This document shows positions 22,135-33,290 of a stretch of 64,000 nucleotides of DNA, in pieces (position 1 is the first letter of the stretch; every line of letters starts with the position of its first letter). The stretch is from Malaya genurostris (lineage: Eukaryota > Arthropoda > Insecta > Diptera > Culicidae), in the NCBI RefSeq assembly GCF_030247185.1, contig NC_080571.1:15655631-15719630 (forward strand). The letters are read 5' to 3'. Below the pieces are notes generated by a model that was not told the origin of the DNA, did no database searches, and worked only from the letters and a program-made list of their open reading frames with translations. A program made the position numbers and the translations under genes.

Positions 22135-23484
22135 ATGATAAACATTGAGAAACATAATCCTGATCCACCAGATAATGAAATGGATACAACTGCTAATAGC
22201 AACAAACCCCGCGTTAAAAATTATCCCGACGGACTTGCACTCCCGGCCGGACCGTATACGGTTTATTTCCGGCCCAAATTAAATGGAAAAAAATTGAACA
22301 CTCTTCAATTATCGAGAGAACTGTCAAAGCGATACTCTACCGTTAAGAGTATCGACAAGGTGCGCCCAGACAAGCTTAGGGTCTCGTTAACCAGTGCAAA
22401 ACAGGCTAACGAGATCGTTCAATGCGAGCTCTTTACGCGGGAATATCGTGTGTACATCCCCGCTCGTGAAGTCGAGATTGACGGCGTGGTCACCGATGCC
22501 AGTTTGACATGCGAAGACGTTCTTAAGTACGGGATGGGTTGCTTTAAAAACCCCTTACTTAAGACCGTAAAGATACTGGATTGCAAGCGATTGCATTCAG
22601 TGTCGATCGCGGGGGATGGTACCAAATCATATCCCCAATCAGACTCGTATCGGGTGACCTTCGCTGGCTCGGCTTTACCTAACTACGTCCTCCTGGACCG
22701 AGTGCGCCTCCCTGTTCGTCTTTTTGTTCCGCGTTTAATGAACTGCACCAACTGCAAGCAACTGGGACACACAACATCCCATTGCTGCAATAAGCTCCGT
22801 TGTGCTAACTGTGGGGGGTCTCATGCGGATGGCTCTTGCGGTAAACGCACTGAAAAGTGTCTTTACTGTAAGGAGGGTCCGCATGACCTAATGGCATGTC
22901 CTGCGTACAAAATGCGCAAGGATAACATGAAGCGTTCCCTGAAGGAACACTCCAAGCGTTCCTTTGCTGACATGCTCAAGACTGCCACACCCCCTAAACA
23001 ATCAACGAACATCTATACCTGCTTGTCAACTGACGAGAGCGAGTTTGACGACCCATTGGAAGGTACATCTTCGGCGGTCCCTCATAGCTTTAGAAAAAGA
23101 GTAAACAAATCCTCTCATAAGCTCCCAAGTAAGGGTTCGAAGATGTCTTCCGATGGGCCTCCAACATTTATATTTAGGAGTAGTGGAGAAAAAGCTCCGA
23201 AGCAAAAAGTTCCTGGTTTCGGAAAACTCAATTCTGAGAAGGAATTCCCACCACTTCCCGGGACACCAAAATCCCCAAGTGCCCCTGAAAACCCAACAGA
23301 GAATCAGCTGGGTGCTGGGCTCATAAAATTCTCTGATGTTGTGGACTGGATTTTTACCACCTTCAATATCTCTGATCCCCTTAAAAGCCTGTTTATGGCT
23401 TTGATACCTACAGTTAGAACTTTTTTGAAGCAGTTGACTGCAAAATGGCCCCTTCTTTCAGCGATCGTATCCTTCGATGGCTAA
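22135..23484 (+). CDS. Retrotransposon B ORF1 (RNA-binding Gag-like)
   Basis: 449 residues from the first in-frame ATG. Same architecture as A ORF1: the block RVYIPAREVEIDGVV, a VRLPVRLFVPR stretch, then three zinc knuckles (CTNCKQLGHTTSHC, CANCGGSHADGSC, CLYCKEGPHDLMAC), a basic linker with RSLKEHSKRSFADML, and a conserved C-terminal helix region ending AIVSFDG. By eye the first 100 residues are strongly diverged from A while the remainder is moderately similar. The stop overlaps the ORF2 start by 8 nt (23,477-23,484). Confidence 0.88.
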   Translation: MINIEKHNPDPPDNEMDTTANSNKPRVKNYPDGLALPAGPYTVYFRPKLNGKKLNTLQLSRELSKRYSTVKSIDKVRPDKLRVSLTSAKQANEIVQCELFTREYRVYIPAREVEIDGVVTDASLTCEDVLKYGMGCFKNPLLKTVKILDCKRLHSVSIAGDGTKSYPQSDSYRVTFAGSALPNYVLLDRVRLPVRLFVPRLMNCTNCKQLGHTTSHCCNKLRCANCGGSHADGSCGKRTEKCLYCKEGPHDLMACPAYKMRKDNMKRSLKEHSKRSFADMLKTATPPKQSTNIYTCLSTDESEFDDPLEGTSSAVPHSFRKRVNKSSHKLPSKGSKMSSDGPPTFIFRSSGEKAPKQKVPGFGKLNSEKEFPPLPGTPKSPSAPENPTENQLGAGLIKFSDVVDWIFTTFNISDPLKSLFMALIPTVRTFLKQLTAKWPLLSAIVSFDG

Positions 23485-26400
23485 CTCATCCACCGAGGTC
23501 ACGGATTCAATCACTGTTTTACAGTGGAATTGTAGAAGTATCATCCCAAAAATAGATTCTTTTGAAATTCTTGTGAATAATCTGAAATGTGACGCATTTG
23601 CATTGTGCGAAACTTGGCTAACTTCTGATGTTTCCCTGAACTTCCACGATTTTAACATTATTCGCCTGGATCGAGACGATCCCTACGGAGGAGTACTTTT
23701 GGGGATCAAAAAGTGCTACTCCTTCTATCGAATTAACCTCCCATCGATACCAGGTATTGAAGTTGTCGCATGTCATGTCACAATGAAAGGCAAGGACCTT
23801 TGCATTGCTTCCATCTACATTCCCCCTAGAGCCTCAGTTGGGTACCACTGGCTCAGCAGTATCATGCAACTTCTTCCCGCACCGACGTTAGTTTTAGGAG
23901 ACTTTAACTCTCACGGTGCGGGATGGGGTTGTCTTCATGATGACAACAGATCAACCGCGATCTATGATCTTTGCGATAACTTCAATATGACTATTTTGAA
24001 TACCGGAGAAATGACACGGATTCCCGCACCACCAGCAAGACCAAGTGCGCTGGATTTATCCTTATGCTCGACCTCGCTACGGTTGGATTGCACGTGGAAG
24101 GTGATCCCCGATCCCCACGGTAGCGACCATCTACCTATCGTAATTTCAATCACCTACGGATTAAGACCATCGGAGACAATCAATGTTTCGTATGACCTCA
24201 CACGAAATATTGATTGGAAATACTACGCAAATTCGATATCTGAGAAACTAGAATCAACACAAGAACTTCCTCCGGAGGAAGAGTACACGTTGTTGGCTGG
24301 CTTGATTCTCGACACCGCGACTCAAGCTCAGACGAAACGTGTACCTGGCGCGAAAACCAACATCCGTCCTCCTAACCTGTGGTGGGACAAAGAGTGCTCA
24401 TCACTGAACGCGGAAAGATCTTTAGCGTTCAAAAAGTTCAGAAAAAATGGAACACCCGATAATTATCGGAATTACGCGGCGTTAGACAAGCAAATGAAGA
24501 ACTTAGTCAAAGCAAAGAAACTTGGTTATTGGCGACGGTTTGTTGAAGGATTATCAAAAGAAACATCGATGAGCACTCTTTGGAACACAGCCCGACGAAT
24601 GCGCAACCAAAACGCCACGAATGAAAGCGAGGAATATTCCAACCGCTGGATATTCGATTTCGCTAAAAAAGTATGCCCAGACTCTGTTCCGGAACAGAAG
24701 ACCACCCGCGCCGCGACATCAAATACAAACGAAACACCGTTTTCGATGGTAGAGTTCTCACTCGCACTCTTGTCGTGTAACAATAAAGCCCCGGGGCTAG
24801 ACAGAATTAAATTCAACTTGTTGAAAAATCTCCCTGACCCTGCGAAAAGGCGCTTGTTGAATTTATTTAACAAGTTTCTTACGGGTAATATTGTCCCACA
24901 CGACTGGAGACAAGTGCGAGTGATCGCCATCCAAAAACCAGGAAAACCAGCCTCCGATCACAATTCGTATCGGCCGATTGCTATGCTTTCCTGCATCCGG
25001 AAATTGTTCGAAAAAATGATTCTCTTTCGTCTTGACAATTGGGTGGAGACTAATGGCTTGCTTTCAGATACACAATTTGGTTTCCGCAGGGGCAAAGGAA
25101 CGAACGATTGTCTTGCGTTGCTCTCAACAGAAATTCAAATGGCATTTGCGCATGGTAAAGAACAAATGGCGTCAGTTTTCCTCGACATCAAGGGGGCCTT
25201 TGACTCAGTTTCCATAAACATCCTATCTGAGAAGTTGCATCAGCATGGTCTTTCACCAATTTTGAAAAACTTTTTGTATAATCTATTGTCCGAGAAACAC
25301 ATGTATTTCGCGCATGGTGATTTGTCGACAATACGATTCAGTTACATGGGTCTTCCTCAGGGCTCATGTTTAAGCCCCCTTTTATACAATTTTTACGTAA
25401 GCAATATTGATGAATGTATCAACACATCTTGCACGCTAAGACAACTTGCCGATGACAGCGTTGTGTCTATTATAGGACCCAAAGCTGCCGATCTCCAAGG
25501 ACCATTACAAGATACCCTCGACAACTTGTCGACATGGGCTCTTCAAATGGGTATCGAGTTCTCTACGGAGAAAACTGAGCTAGTTGTATTTTCAAGGAAG
25601 CGAGAACCAGCACAATTACAGCTTCAACTAGGGGGTGAAACCATAGCTCAGGTCTTCACATTTAAATATCTCGGGGTCTGGTTCGACTCCAAAGGCACCT
25701 GGGGATGTCACATTAGATATCTGAAACAAAAATGCCAACGGAGAATCAACTTTCTTCGTACGATAACCGGATCGTGGTGGGGTGCCCATCCAGGAGACCT
25801 GATCAGGTTGTACCAAACAACGATATTGTCCGTTATGGAATATGGATGCTTTTGCTTCCGATCCGCGGCGAACACTCATTTCATCAAGCTGGAAAGAATC
25901 CAGTATCGTTGCTTGCGTATTTCCTTAGGTTGCATGCAGTCAACTCATACGATGAGTCTCGAAGTGTTGGCGGGCGTCTTACCGTTGAAAAACCGATTCT
26001 GGGATCTCTCATATCGATTGCTAATCCGATGCGAAATCTTGAATCCGAAGGTGATTGAAAACTTCGAAAGGCTTGTCGAGCTCAATTCTCAGACCCGTTT
26101 TATGTCCTTGTATTTTGATTACATGGCTCAGAATATTAACCCTTCTTCGTTTGTGCCCAACCGTGTCCTATTCTTGGATACTTCTGATTCCACTGTATTT
26201 TTCGACACATCCATGAGAGAAGAGATTCGTGGAATTCCGGATCACGTACGCCCTCAAGTGGCCCCCAATATTTTTTATAACAAATTCAGAACAGTCAACT
26301 GTGAAAAGATATTCTACACTGACGGATCATACATCAACGAGTCCACAGGCTTCGGCATCTTCAATCAAAACATCACCGCTTCTTACAAACTCAGTGATCC

Positions 26401-27160
26401 AGCTTCAGTTTACGTCGCAGAACTAGCTGCCATTCAGTACACTCTTGAGATCATTGAAACCTTGCCCAAAGACCATTACTTCATTGTCACGGACAGTCTA
26501 AGCTCAATAGAAGCTCTTCGGGCAATGAAGCCAGGAAAGTATCCCCCATATTTCCTGGGGAAAATACGGGAACATTTGAGAACTTTATCTGGACGGTCTT
26601 ATTCAATATCGTTAGTCTGGGTCCCTTCGCATTGTTCCATTCCAGGCAATGAACAGGCAGACTCATTGGCTAAAGTGGGCGCATTAGAAGGTGATATTTA
26701 TGAAAGACCAATATGCTTCAATGAATTTTTCAGAATCTCTCGTCAGAAAACTCTCGAAAGTTGGCAAACTTCATGGAGCAATGACGAACTGGGACGATGG
26801 CTACACTCCATTATCCCTAAGGTATCGACGAAACCTTGGTTCAGGGGGATGAACGTGAGTCGCGATTTCATTCGTGTTATGTCGCGGCTCATGTCAAATC
26901 ACTACACCTTCAACGCACATCTCCGGCGTATTGGGCTCGCGGAGAGCGGTCTCTGCACCTGTGGCGACGGTTATCAGGACATCGAGCATGTCGTGTGGTC
27001 GTGCGTAGAGTATCGTGACGTCAGGTCGCAGCTACTGGAATCCCTTAGGGCCCGAGGTAGACCGCCTGAGGTTCCGGTTCGGGATGTGTTGGCGAGTCGG
27101 GATAGTTTATATATGCTTCTAATATACCAGTACCTTAAACACATTAATATACAAGTGTAA
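23477..27160 (+). CDS. Retrotransposon B ORF2 (EN-RT-RNase H)
   Basis: 1,227 residues. Endonuclease (WNCRS, GDFN, SDH), reverse transcriptase (FLDIKGAFDSV, GLPQGS, LADD) and RNase H (YTDGS, AELAAI, VTDSLSS, EQADSLAK) motifs are all present, with the C-terminal CXC...H...C zinc motif. By eye it is far more similar to A ORF2 (well over 90% of residues) than the two ORF1 proteins are to each other. No stop or frameshift is present. It shares the unusual LADD catalytic box with A, so that is a family trait and not damage. Confidence 0.92.
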   Translation: MANSSTEVTDSITVLQWNCRSIIPKIDSFEILVNNLKCDAFALCETWLTSDVSLNFHDFNIIRLDRDDPYGGVLLGIKKCYSFYRINLPSIPGIEVVACHVTMKGKDLCIASIYIPPRASVGYHWLSSIMQLLPAPTLVLGDFNSHGAGWGCLHDDNRSTAIYDLCDNFNMTILNTGEMTRIPAPPARPSALDLSLCSTSLRLDCTWKVIPDPHGSDHLPIVISITYGLRPSETINVSYDLTRNIDWKYYANSISEKLESTQELPPEEEYTLLAGLILDTATQAQTKRVPGAKTNIRPPNLWWDKECSSLNAERSLAFKKFRKNGTPDNYRNYAALDKQMKNLVKAKKLGYWRRFVEGLSKETSMSTLWNTARRMRNQNATNESEEYSNRWIFDFAKKVCPDSVPEQKTTRAATSNTNETPFSMVEFSLALLSCNNKAPGLDRIKFNLLKNLPDPAKRRLLNLFNKFLTGNIVPHDWRQVRVIAIQKPGKPASDHNSYRPIAMLSCIRKLFEKMILFRLDNWVETNGLLSDTQFGFRRGKGTNDCLALLSTEIQMAFAHGKEQMASVFLDIKGAFDSVSINILSEKLHQHGLSPILKNFLYNLLSEKHMYFAHGDLSTIRFSYMGLPQGSCLSPLLYNFYVSNIDECINTSCTLRQLADDSVVSIIGPKAADLQGPLQDTLDNLSTWALQMGIEFSTEKTELVVFSRKREPAQLQLQLGGETIAQVFTFKYLGVWFDSKGTWGCHIRYLKQKCQRRINFLRTITGSWWGAHPGDLIRLYQTTILSVMEYGCFCFRSAANTHFIKLERIQYRCLRISLGCMQSTHTMSLEVLAGVLPLKNRFWDLSYRLLIRCEILNPKVIENFERLVELNSQTRFMSLYFDYMAQNINPSSFVPNRVLFLDTSDSTVFFDTSMREEIRGIPDHVRPQVAPNIFYNKFRTVNCEKIFYTDGSYINESTGFGIFNQNITASYKLSDPASVYVAELAAIQYTLEIIETLPKDHYFIVTDSLSSIEALRAMKPGKYPPYFLGKIREHLRTLSGRSYSISLVWVPSHCSIPGNEQADSLAKVGALEGDIYERPICFNEFFRISRQKTLESWQTSWSNDELGRWLHSIIPKVSTKPWFRGMNVSRDFIRVMSRLMSNHYTFNAHLRRIGLAESGLCTCGDGYQDIEHVVWSCVEYRDVRSQLLESLRARGRPPEVPVRDVLASRDSLYMLLIYQYLKHINIQV

Positions 27161-27790
27161 CTCGTAATATCCTCTCTCTTGTCGAGGCTAAGAATAATCT
27201 TCACCTATAGGTTCGAGACTAACATTCGCCCGATTCTCCCAATCCCTAGTCTGTCCACCATCTCTGTCGAAAATAACAAGATCTTTTTGCTGTCACTAAT
27301 TTTTTCGTTCCCTTTTCCTCCGTTTCTCCACCATCTCGATGTCAACTAATTAGATCTTTGTCGTATTCAGTCATTCGTTCCCATACTCCCTTTTTTCACT
27401 CCGTTTTCCACAAAATTACTTCTCCATGTTTCTTTCAATCTCTTAGGTAACATCACCATCATCGTCCACGGAAAACTGCTCCAATCGATGACCAACATGC
27501 GGACCACCCGACGGGTATCCGTGGCCTGGGGGTGTTTCTCGCGGACCCACGTAGAATCGTCATCTGGAAGACACTCGTATTACATTCAATCCATCGACCA
27601 TTGCCGATCGCCAACTGCAACTGCAACTGAATCTGCCAGAATCGACCATTGCGACCGGAATACGTCACTACCCTAATGATAATACCCTAGTTTTAAGTTA
27701 GTCGTTAATCAAGATAAGAAAATACTCTTGGCATCTTAGAGCATTAGCAGTGTGCCTTTAAATATATTATTAATGAATAAAAAAAAAAAA

Positions 27791-27804
27791 TACAGCATGC
27801 TCTT
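27791..27804. repeat. Right 14-bp target-site duplication
   Basis: TACAGCATGCTCTT, identical to 15,327-15,340, directly after the A-tail of element B. Confidence 0.85.
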
Positions 27805-27985
27805 TTGTTGAATGTGTAACATAGCTAAATTGCTATTCTCCGTTGAAAGTGTGCATTGTTCGCGCTCATCAAGAAAGGATTCTTCACCGGCATCGCATTT
27901 CCAACAACGTTATCAAATCCATCGAACTCAGCGTCCTTCAACAAACATTCTGCTGTCGTTTTTAAAACTAAATCTGTCTACGTAC
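27805..27985 (-). pseudogene. 5' half of a split decayed reading frame
   Basis: On the minus strand: TDLVLKTTAECLLKDAEFDG followed by FDNVVGNAMPVK, then after a +1 shift DAGEESFLDEREQCTLSTEN and SNLAMLHIQQKSML, reaching the 14-bp duplication. It continues in frame, apart from one TAG, into 15,326-15,173. The split by the retrotransposon pair is clear; the identity of the protein is not. Confidence 0.4.
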
Positions 27986-29600
27986 TACCTTCAGAAAAGT
28001 TGGTACCTTCAGTCGGTCGAGTAGAAGACTAGAAGACATATAAATGTTAAGAGAAATTACTAATGCTTTAATTAAATACCTTGCGAACATATTTCCGTCC
28101 GTGATATTGACCCATCATATAATGATGCCGCTTATTCCGACGATTCATGACAATACTATGTTTACCAAACATACAAACTTAATTGGCATATTGTCGCAAT
28201 ACTGAAATGTAGAGGAGCTGCTTGTTTAGAAATGATACTTTCAGCAAGAGCTGTCAAATCGGCAGGAAAATTTCTAATTACTCCACCTTTTTAACGATTT
28301 CTGTTGAAAACGGGCAAATTCATTTGAAAAATCATAGTAGAAGTTGAAGAAAAAGTTTTTACTCTGAGGTGGTAATGTTGATCTTAGTTTGTTGTGCGAA
28401 ATCTACCGGTTATTCAGAATAGAGCATTAAACTTGGTTTGATAGCATTTTTCAAATGCCTGGAAATAACAAATAAAGTATCCAAAATAAATAGTACTCGA
28501 TCACTATACATTCTAGTACTCGAGAAATCAACATTACACTGGTTTCTGTTTAAAAAAATGTTGAACCTTACCTAACCTTACCCAATTTCACACATTTCTG
28601 AAGATTTTCCATGTTTAATCGTAGTTTACACTAAAAAAAAGCTAGTACTAATCACATTGAAATCGATTTTCTTCTACTCCGAGTGTACTTTTATTGCTGA
28701 TATCTATTTGTACTCTTGAATAAACGATAAAAATGTTGCAAATCACTACTGCCGATATGAAATTTTCCGAAAGAATCCTCCTTTTCTTGGTTCCATTTTT
28801 CATTGGCAGGTGTCGCTACCGGTAAATCAGCTTTGCTACAATGTGCCAATTAGCTATTACCGTAATCCAATTAAGCCATAATCATATACTATATAAAACA
28901 CAAACATCTTTAAAACAGTCACAGGAAAAAATGTATCATTAATTGAAAAAATTGGCAACTCTGAATATAAAACAGCAGTTGGTGATCAATGCTATGTAGA
29001 CTCCTTCAAATTAAGCAATTCGGATAGATGCAAAAAAAATTCCAAATATTTTTTTTCTGTCCACTCACCTCATTTTGAATAAATACGGAGTTGAATCATA
29101 TTTGTTTAGTGAGAATAATTGTGTCAATCAACAGAACCTAGTGCTAATGTCATTGTACTGAACTAGGGTCAGATTCGAACTTAACAATTATTTCGGGTTC
29201 CGTAACACCCTCGCTGTTGAGTGCGAACCCAACTTAGTTACGTGAAAATGGGTTGTTTGACGAAATTACCTTAACCCAGTTCCAGATTTCAAAAAAGATA
29301 TTAGTGTCAATAGAATGTATGCTAGAAATCGGCAGAAGTCTGTTAAAACAGAATGCTCGTCATATTCCATAAAAGCAGACTTTTTTTAATAATATATTCA
29401 AATGCAACAAACCGTCACTTGTATTTTTCCATAGTTTTATTCATAACAATGAACACATTGGTTTAATTCCAAAACATACATAAAAACGAGTTTCACTATG
29501 ATGCAAATTCTAGACAACTATCATTGGTTGGATGAACTATAGTACTATTTTATTCGCGCCGTACACCATCGAAAGTTTGTTTGTGCAGTATCGATTGTGT
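27986..29600. other. Kir intron sequence, no gene seen
   Basis: AT-rich. The stretch about 29,160-29,290 (TCAGATTCGAACTTA, GTGAAAATGGGTTGTTTGACG) recurs in diverged form at 40,480-40,570, so it belongs to a dispersed repeat. Confidence 0.35.
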
Positions 29601-29612
29601 GTTTTTATGTGA

Positions 29613-30126
29613 AATGGGCCGAAAACGAACTTCTGATCAATAAAAACGATATCAATAAAAACGGTAAGTAAATGCAAATATTGTTCTTTGAGAGATTCTT
29701 AACCTCAAAAAGAAGAAAATCCGAGATCCCTCTCTTTTAATTATACATTTTGCCCTCGTATTGTGCACGTATTTCGTTTACTTACTTATTGACTTAGTGG
29801 AATGAAAAGAAAGGGTATCTACTTAGATGGTCAATCTAAAAACAAATCTTCCAGGAATTGCCTAAGATCGATAAGTCGATCACGATATCGACCCCCAAAA
29901 CAATGCTCCCTAAGTAAAATGAATCAACAATCCGTCAGAGCAAGCAATAGAAACAGGCTTGGCAGAAAAATCCCTTCCGGATCGTAATAGATGTGGAAAA
30001 ACTGTTGCACCATTATCGAGTGATCATAATTCAGAAGGCGAACAATGCTCTTTGGACGATTTTGGTTATTATGATGAACCTAATCTGGAGGCAGCTGAGA
30101 ACAAGCAAGAAGCGATAGTTGATGCA
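29613..30126 (+). pseudogene. Possible decayed transposon ORF fragment
   Basis: Short frames that would need frame changes to join: MGRKRTSDQ at 29,613, a basic segment (GRKIPSGS region, 29,802-29,987) and an acidic one (SLDDFGYYDEPNLEAAENKQ, 29,959-30,126). The basic-then-acidic composition looks protein-like, but I recognise no family. The fold-back element at 30,127 interrupts its 3' side. Confidence 0.25.
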
Positions 30127-31482
30127 GGGGTGGAATCATGTAAGGTGATAAGTGACTATCACCTCCTGGTGATAAAGAGGTGATCACCAGAATGTTTGGA
30201 ATCACCGAAGGTGATCACTTTTACTATCACCATCACCGGCGATTGAGCCAACTTCACTCCATTTATCACCTGTCAAGAAACGTCAATTTTTCAGGAGTAA
30301 AATATGAATGTGGCGTATACCGTTGATATTAGGAGAAGTAACATATGAAAGTGGCGTATACCCATATAATATTTTAAAATCTAAATTTTTATTCCTATAG
30401 TTTTCAATCCTTTTCATTAATTCGAGTCATGTTTATCAATGATGATTTGTATGGATCGAAGAGTAACGTTGAAAAAAATTGCCCGACGAGTATGTCAAAC
30501 TGCGCACAAACAAATAAAAAAATCAGCTGTTGGTTTCATTAAGTGCCGATTTTTATTTATCAATGGAAATCAATGTCACAGTCAGTTCTTTGGGATAAAT
30601 TTGCTAGCTTTGAAATGACACGAATTGTTAGATCTTCTTGATGTTTCACAACGGATGGCATTCCTCTCGAATGAGAAAGATCCGTTAAATAATTTTGTGT
30701 ATAGTTTTCATTCACTTTACGATTATGGCATTTCACAGAGCTTTCAATTGCTAGTTCCACTTTGGAAATTATACCCACCAGACATCCACTATGATTAGCA
30801 GCAACTAATTGTCCAAAAATATTGCCTTATTTAGTTCAACTCACAAGAAGAAAATTAAGAACGCAGTTTAATCACGACCATCTAATTCTACTAAAAATGT
30901 TAGCATAGATTTTTATGTTGTTACGTTATGTGCAACAGGAGATGTCTACATTCATAAACTTATCTCTTTTCCGTAAACCAATTTATCTTTGACTCTACGA
31001 ATACCCCAATGATATTCCTTCAAATAATAATTACAACATAATTGAATTGATTTAATGGATAAATACTTCCGTTCATTCTATGAATTCTATAAACTATACA
31101 AACTAAGTTACTTTTCATTTTGGTATTTAATTTTGACACAATATCAGTACGAATTTTATTAGAAAATTATCCTCTCCGACCAATTTTGGTAGGTTATGTT
31201 TATATCAGTGGCTTAAAATTCACCTAACGGACAATAATTTATAAAGCCACTTCCCGAAAAATCAAATCACTACTAAAAGTGATAACTAAATTGCTATCAC
31301 CTCCATTTTGACATGAAGGTGATTAAATTGTGGTGACTATCACCTTACGTAATGCCAACGTTTGATAGTGATGTTAGCCTTTCAGCAGTGGTGACAGAAC
31401 TTGGTGATTATCACCTTACATGATTCCAAATTTTCAAAAGTGATAATCACTTGGTGATAATCACCTTACATGATTCCACCCC
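30127..31482. mobile_element. Fold-back element with GGTGAT-rich ends
   Basis: 1,356 bp. It begins GGGGTGGAATCATGTAAGG and ends with the exact inverted complement (CATGATTCCACCCC). The arms are packed with GGTGAT/ATCACC words in both orientations (30,140-30,260 and 31,280-31,475). Nothing in the middle codes for a transposase. No target duplication is obvious, which leaves the superfamily open. Confidence 0.65.
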
Positions 31483-32479
31483 AGGTATTTGATTACCTAA
31501 TTTGTGATTTTATTCATTAGTTTTTTTTTAAGTATATGAAACGTAAATATTTGATAATACAACATTTTTTGATTTTGAATAATTTTAAAAAAGATTTTAA
31601 GAATGTAAACTATATTTTTAGATTGCCTATTTGAAAGACGACTTCTACTTCACGATGGAATCTCAGTAGCCACTAGTGCAATGAGTTATTAGTAACTACA
31701 ATCGATATTCGTAGTCCAGCACATGAGATGAGTGAATTCGAATTTTGTTTCATATTATTTACGTCGATTTTCGAACTATCGTTTATTTTTTTCGTTTTCT
31801 ACTAACATCACTAGAGTTGGTGAGCAATATTAACATAAGTAAATTATTGAACTGTTTAGTTTTATATGTGATTGATATGATGTAGGCAGTCATATATGCA
31901 CGGAATAAAATGATAACTGATACATCAGCAAGTAAAACTTGGTTTTCAAGCTAAAAGAACTGCCACAATAGCAATCAAAATTATTTTGTTACACCTAGTA
32001 TAAAATTACAACAAGATGATAACTAATTAAGATACAGACATTTTGTTTTCCGCAGATTGGTTTTAGAGCAAATCGATAACTAATTACGTTGTGCATGTTT
32101 TGTTTTCGTTGTTTGGTAAGATAATATTTCTCAAACTTTTTCTTCGTTTCTGGTTTTCGATTTCTGAAGAGCCAGTGCCCCTCAGCCCTCTTCTGGGTAC
32201 GTGGCTGTCGGTAACATTTAAAATATTGAAACCGTTGAATCATGTGAAATATAAATATTATTTCAATTTATTAGTAAATTCCTTCATGGATAGAATAGAA
32301 CAATTAATTCACTCGAATAATATTTATGCTCATTTTCCTTCAAAATTAGATACAAGTTATCGTTTTGATGAGATATGTCATCGTAGATTCGTTGTAGGAT
32401 CATTTCTAATCATTTCATAATTTCGAAATTTACAGTAGATTTTACAAATGAGCGCCTCTTCAATATGTTCAATTTGGGA
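31483..32479. other. Kir intron sequence, no gene seen
   Basis: AT-rich sequence with short frames only; nothing supported. Confidence 0.3.
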
Positions 32480-33290
32480 TACCAAAACTCTTGTAACGCT
32501 TTTTCACACCTTTAACTTACAAAAAGTAACACATATAATGCTTCGTAACACACAAAGCTTACAAAAAAATAACGAATGTAACGCCTCGTAACACTTGTAC
32601 CTTTAAAAAATGTAACACATAACGTTTTGTAGCACCTAAAGCTTACAAAAGAGTAAGTAACGCATGTAATGCTTCTTAACACCTAAAACTTATTTAAAGT
32701 AACGAATGTAACGCCTCTAACTTACAAAAAAGTAGCGCATGTAACACTTCGTAACGCCTGTAATTCACAATGTAACGCCAAAAATTTATACAGAGTAACA
32801 CATGTCAATTTTCGTAACGCCTGCAATTTACAAAAACTAACGCTTTGTATCGCCCGTAACTTACAAACGAGTAACGCTTGTAACACTGTAACGTATTTAA
32901 ATCACAAAATCGTAACGCCTATAACTTACAAAAAAGTAACGCATTTAACGCTTCGTAACGCCTATGACTCACGAAAAAGTAACGCATGTAACGTTTCGTA
33001 ACGCCTATGATTCACAAAAAGTAACGATTCGTAACGCCTATAACTCACGAAAAAAAACCTATGCACACGCTTCGTAACGTGTATAACTTCCTTAAAAGTA
33101 ACGCATCGTAACTCGTTTACCACAAGAATCTAACTCCTATAACGGGTTTTGACATTCATAATTTCCACAAAAGAACTCATATGATTTAAAACTCTCAATT
33201 TAGGAAAATTATCGTATGCAACGCTTTCTAGCTTCTTTAACTCAAAGTAACGCTGCCCATTTCAAGATAAAATCGAACGAAACGCTTCGT
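32480..33290. repeat. Minisatellite, about 43-bp unit, TAACGC-rich
   Basis: Roughly 18 diverged tandem copies. The approximate consensus is GTAACGCATGTAACGCTTC then GTAACGCCTATAACTTAC and an A-run. The unit itself contains three TAACGC words about 10 bp apart, so it grew from a shorter repeat. Copies are most regular at 32,900-33,060 and decay towards both ends. Confidence 0.8.

Larger units (their letters stand above)
21809..27790 (+). mobile_element. I-clade non-LTR retrotransposon B, intact
   Basis: About 5.98 kb, head-to-tail with element A, beginning immediately after A's poly(A) tract. The 5' UTR is about 325 bp and differs from A's. Both ORFs are intact, and the 3' UTR ends in an A-run (27,780-27,790). 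It has no target duplication of its own that can be seen. Either it inserted into A's tail, hiding a duplication in the A's, or both were inserted as one RNA copy. Confidence 0.87.

Noticed and set aside
29613..30126. Assignment to a specific DNA transposon family
   Set aside because: Only composition and a GRKR start support it; no catalytic motif is visible, so it is left as an unidentified decayed frame.
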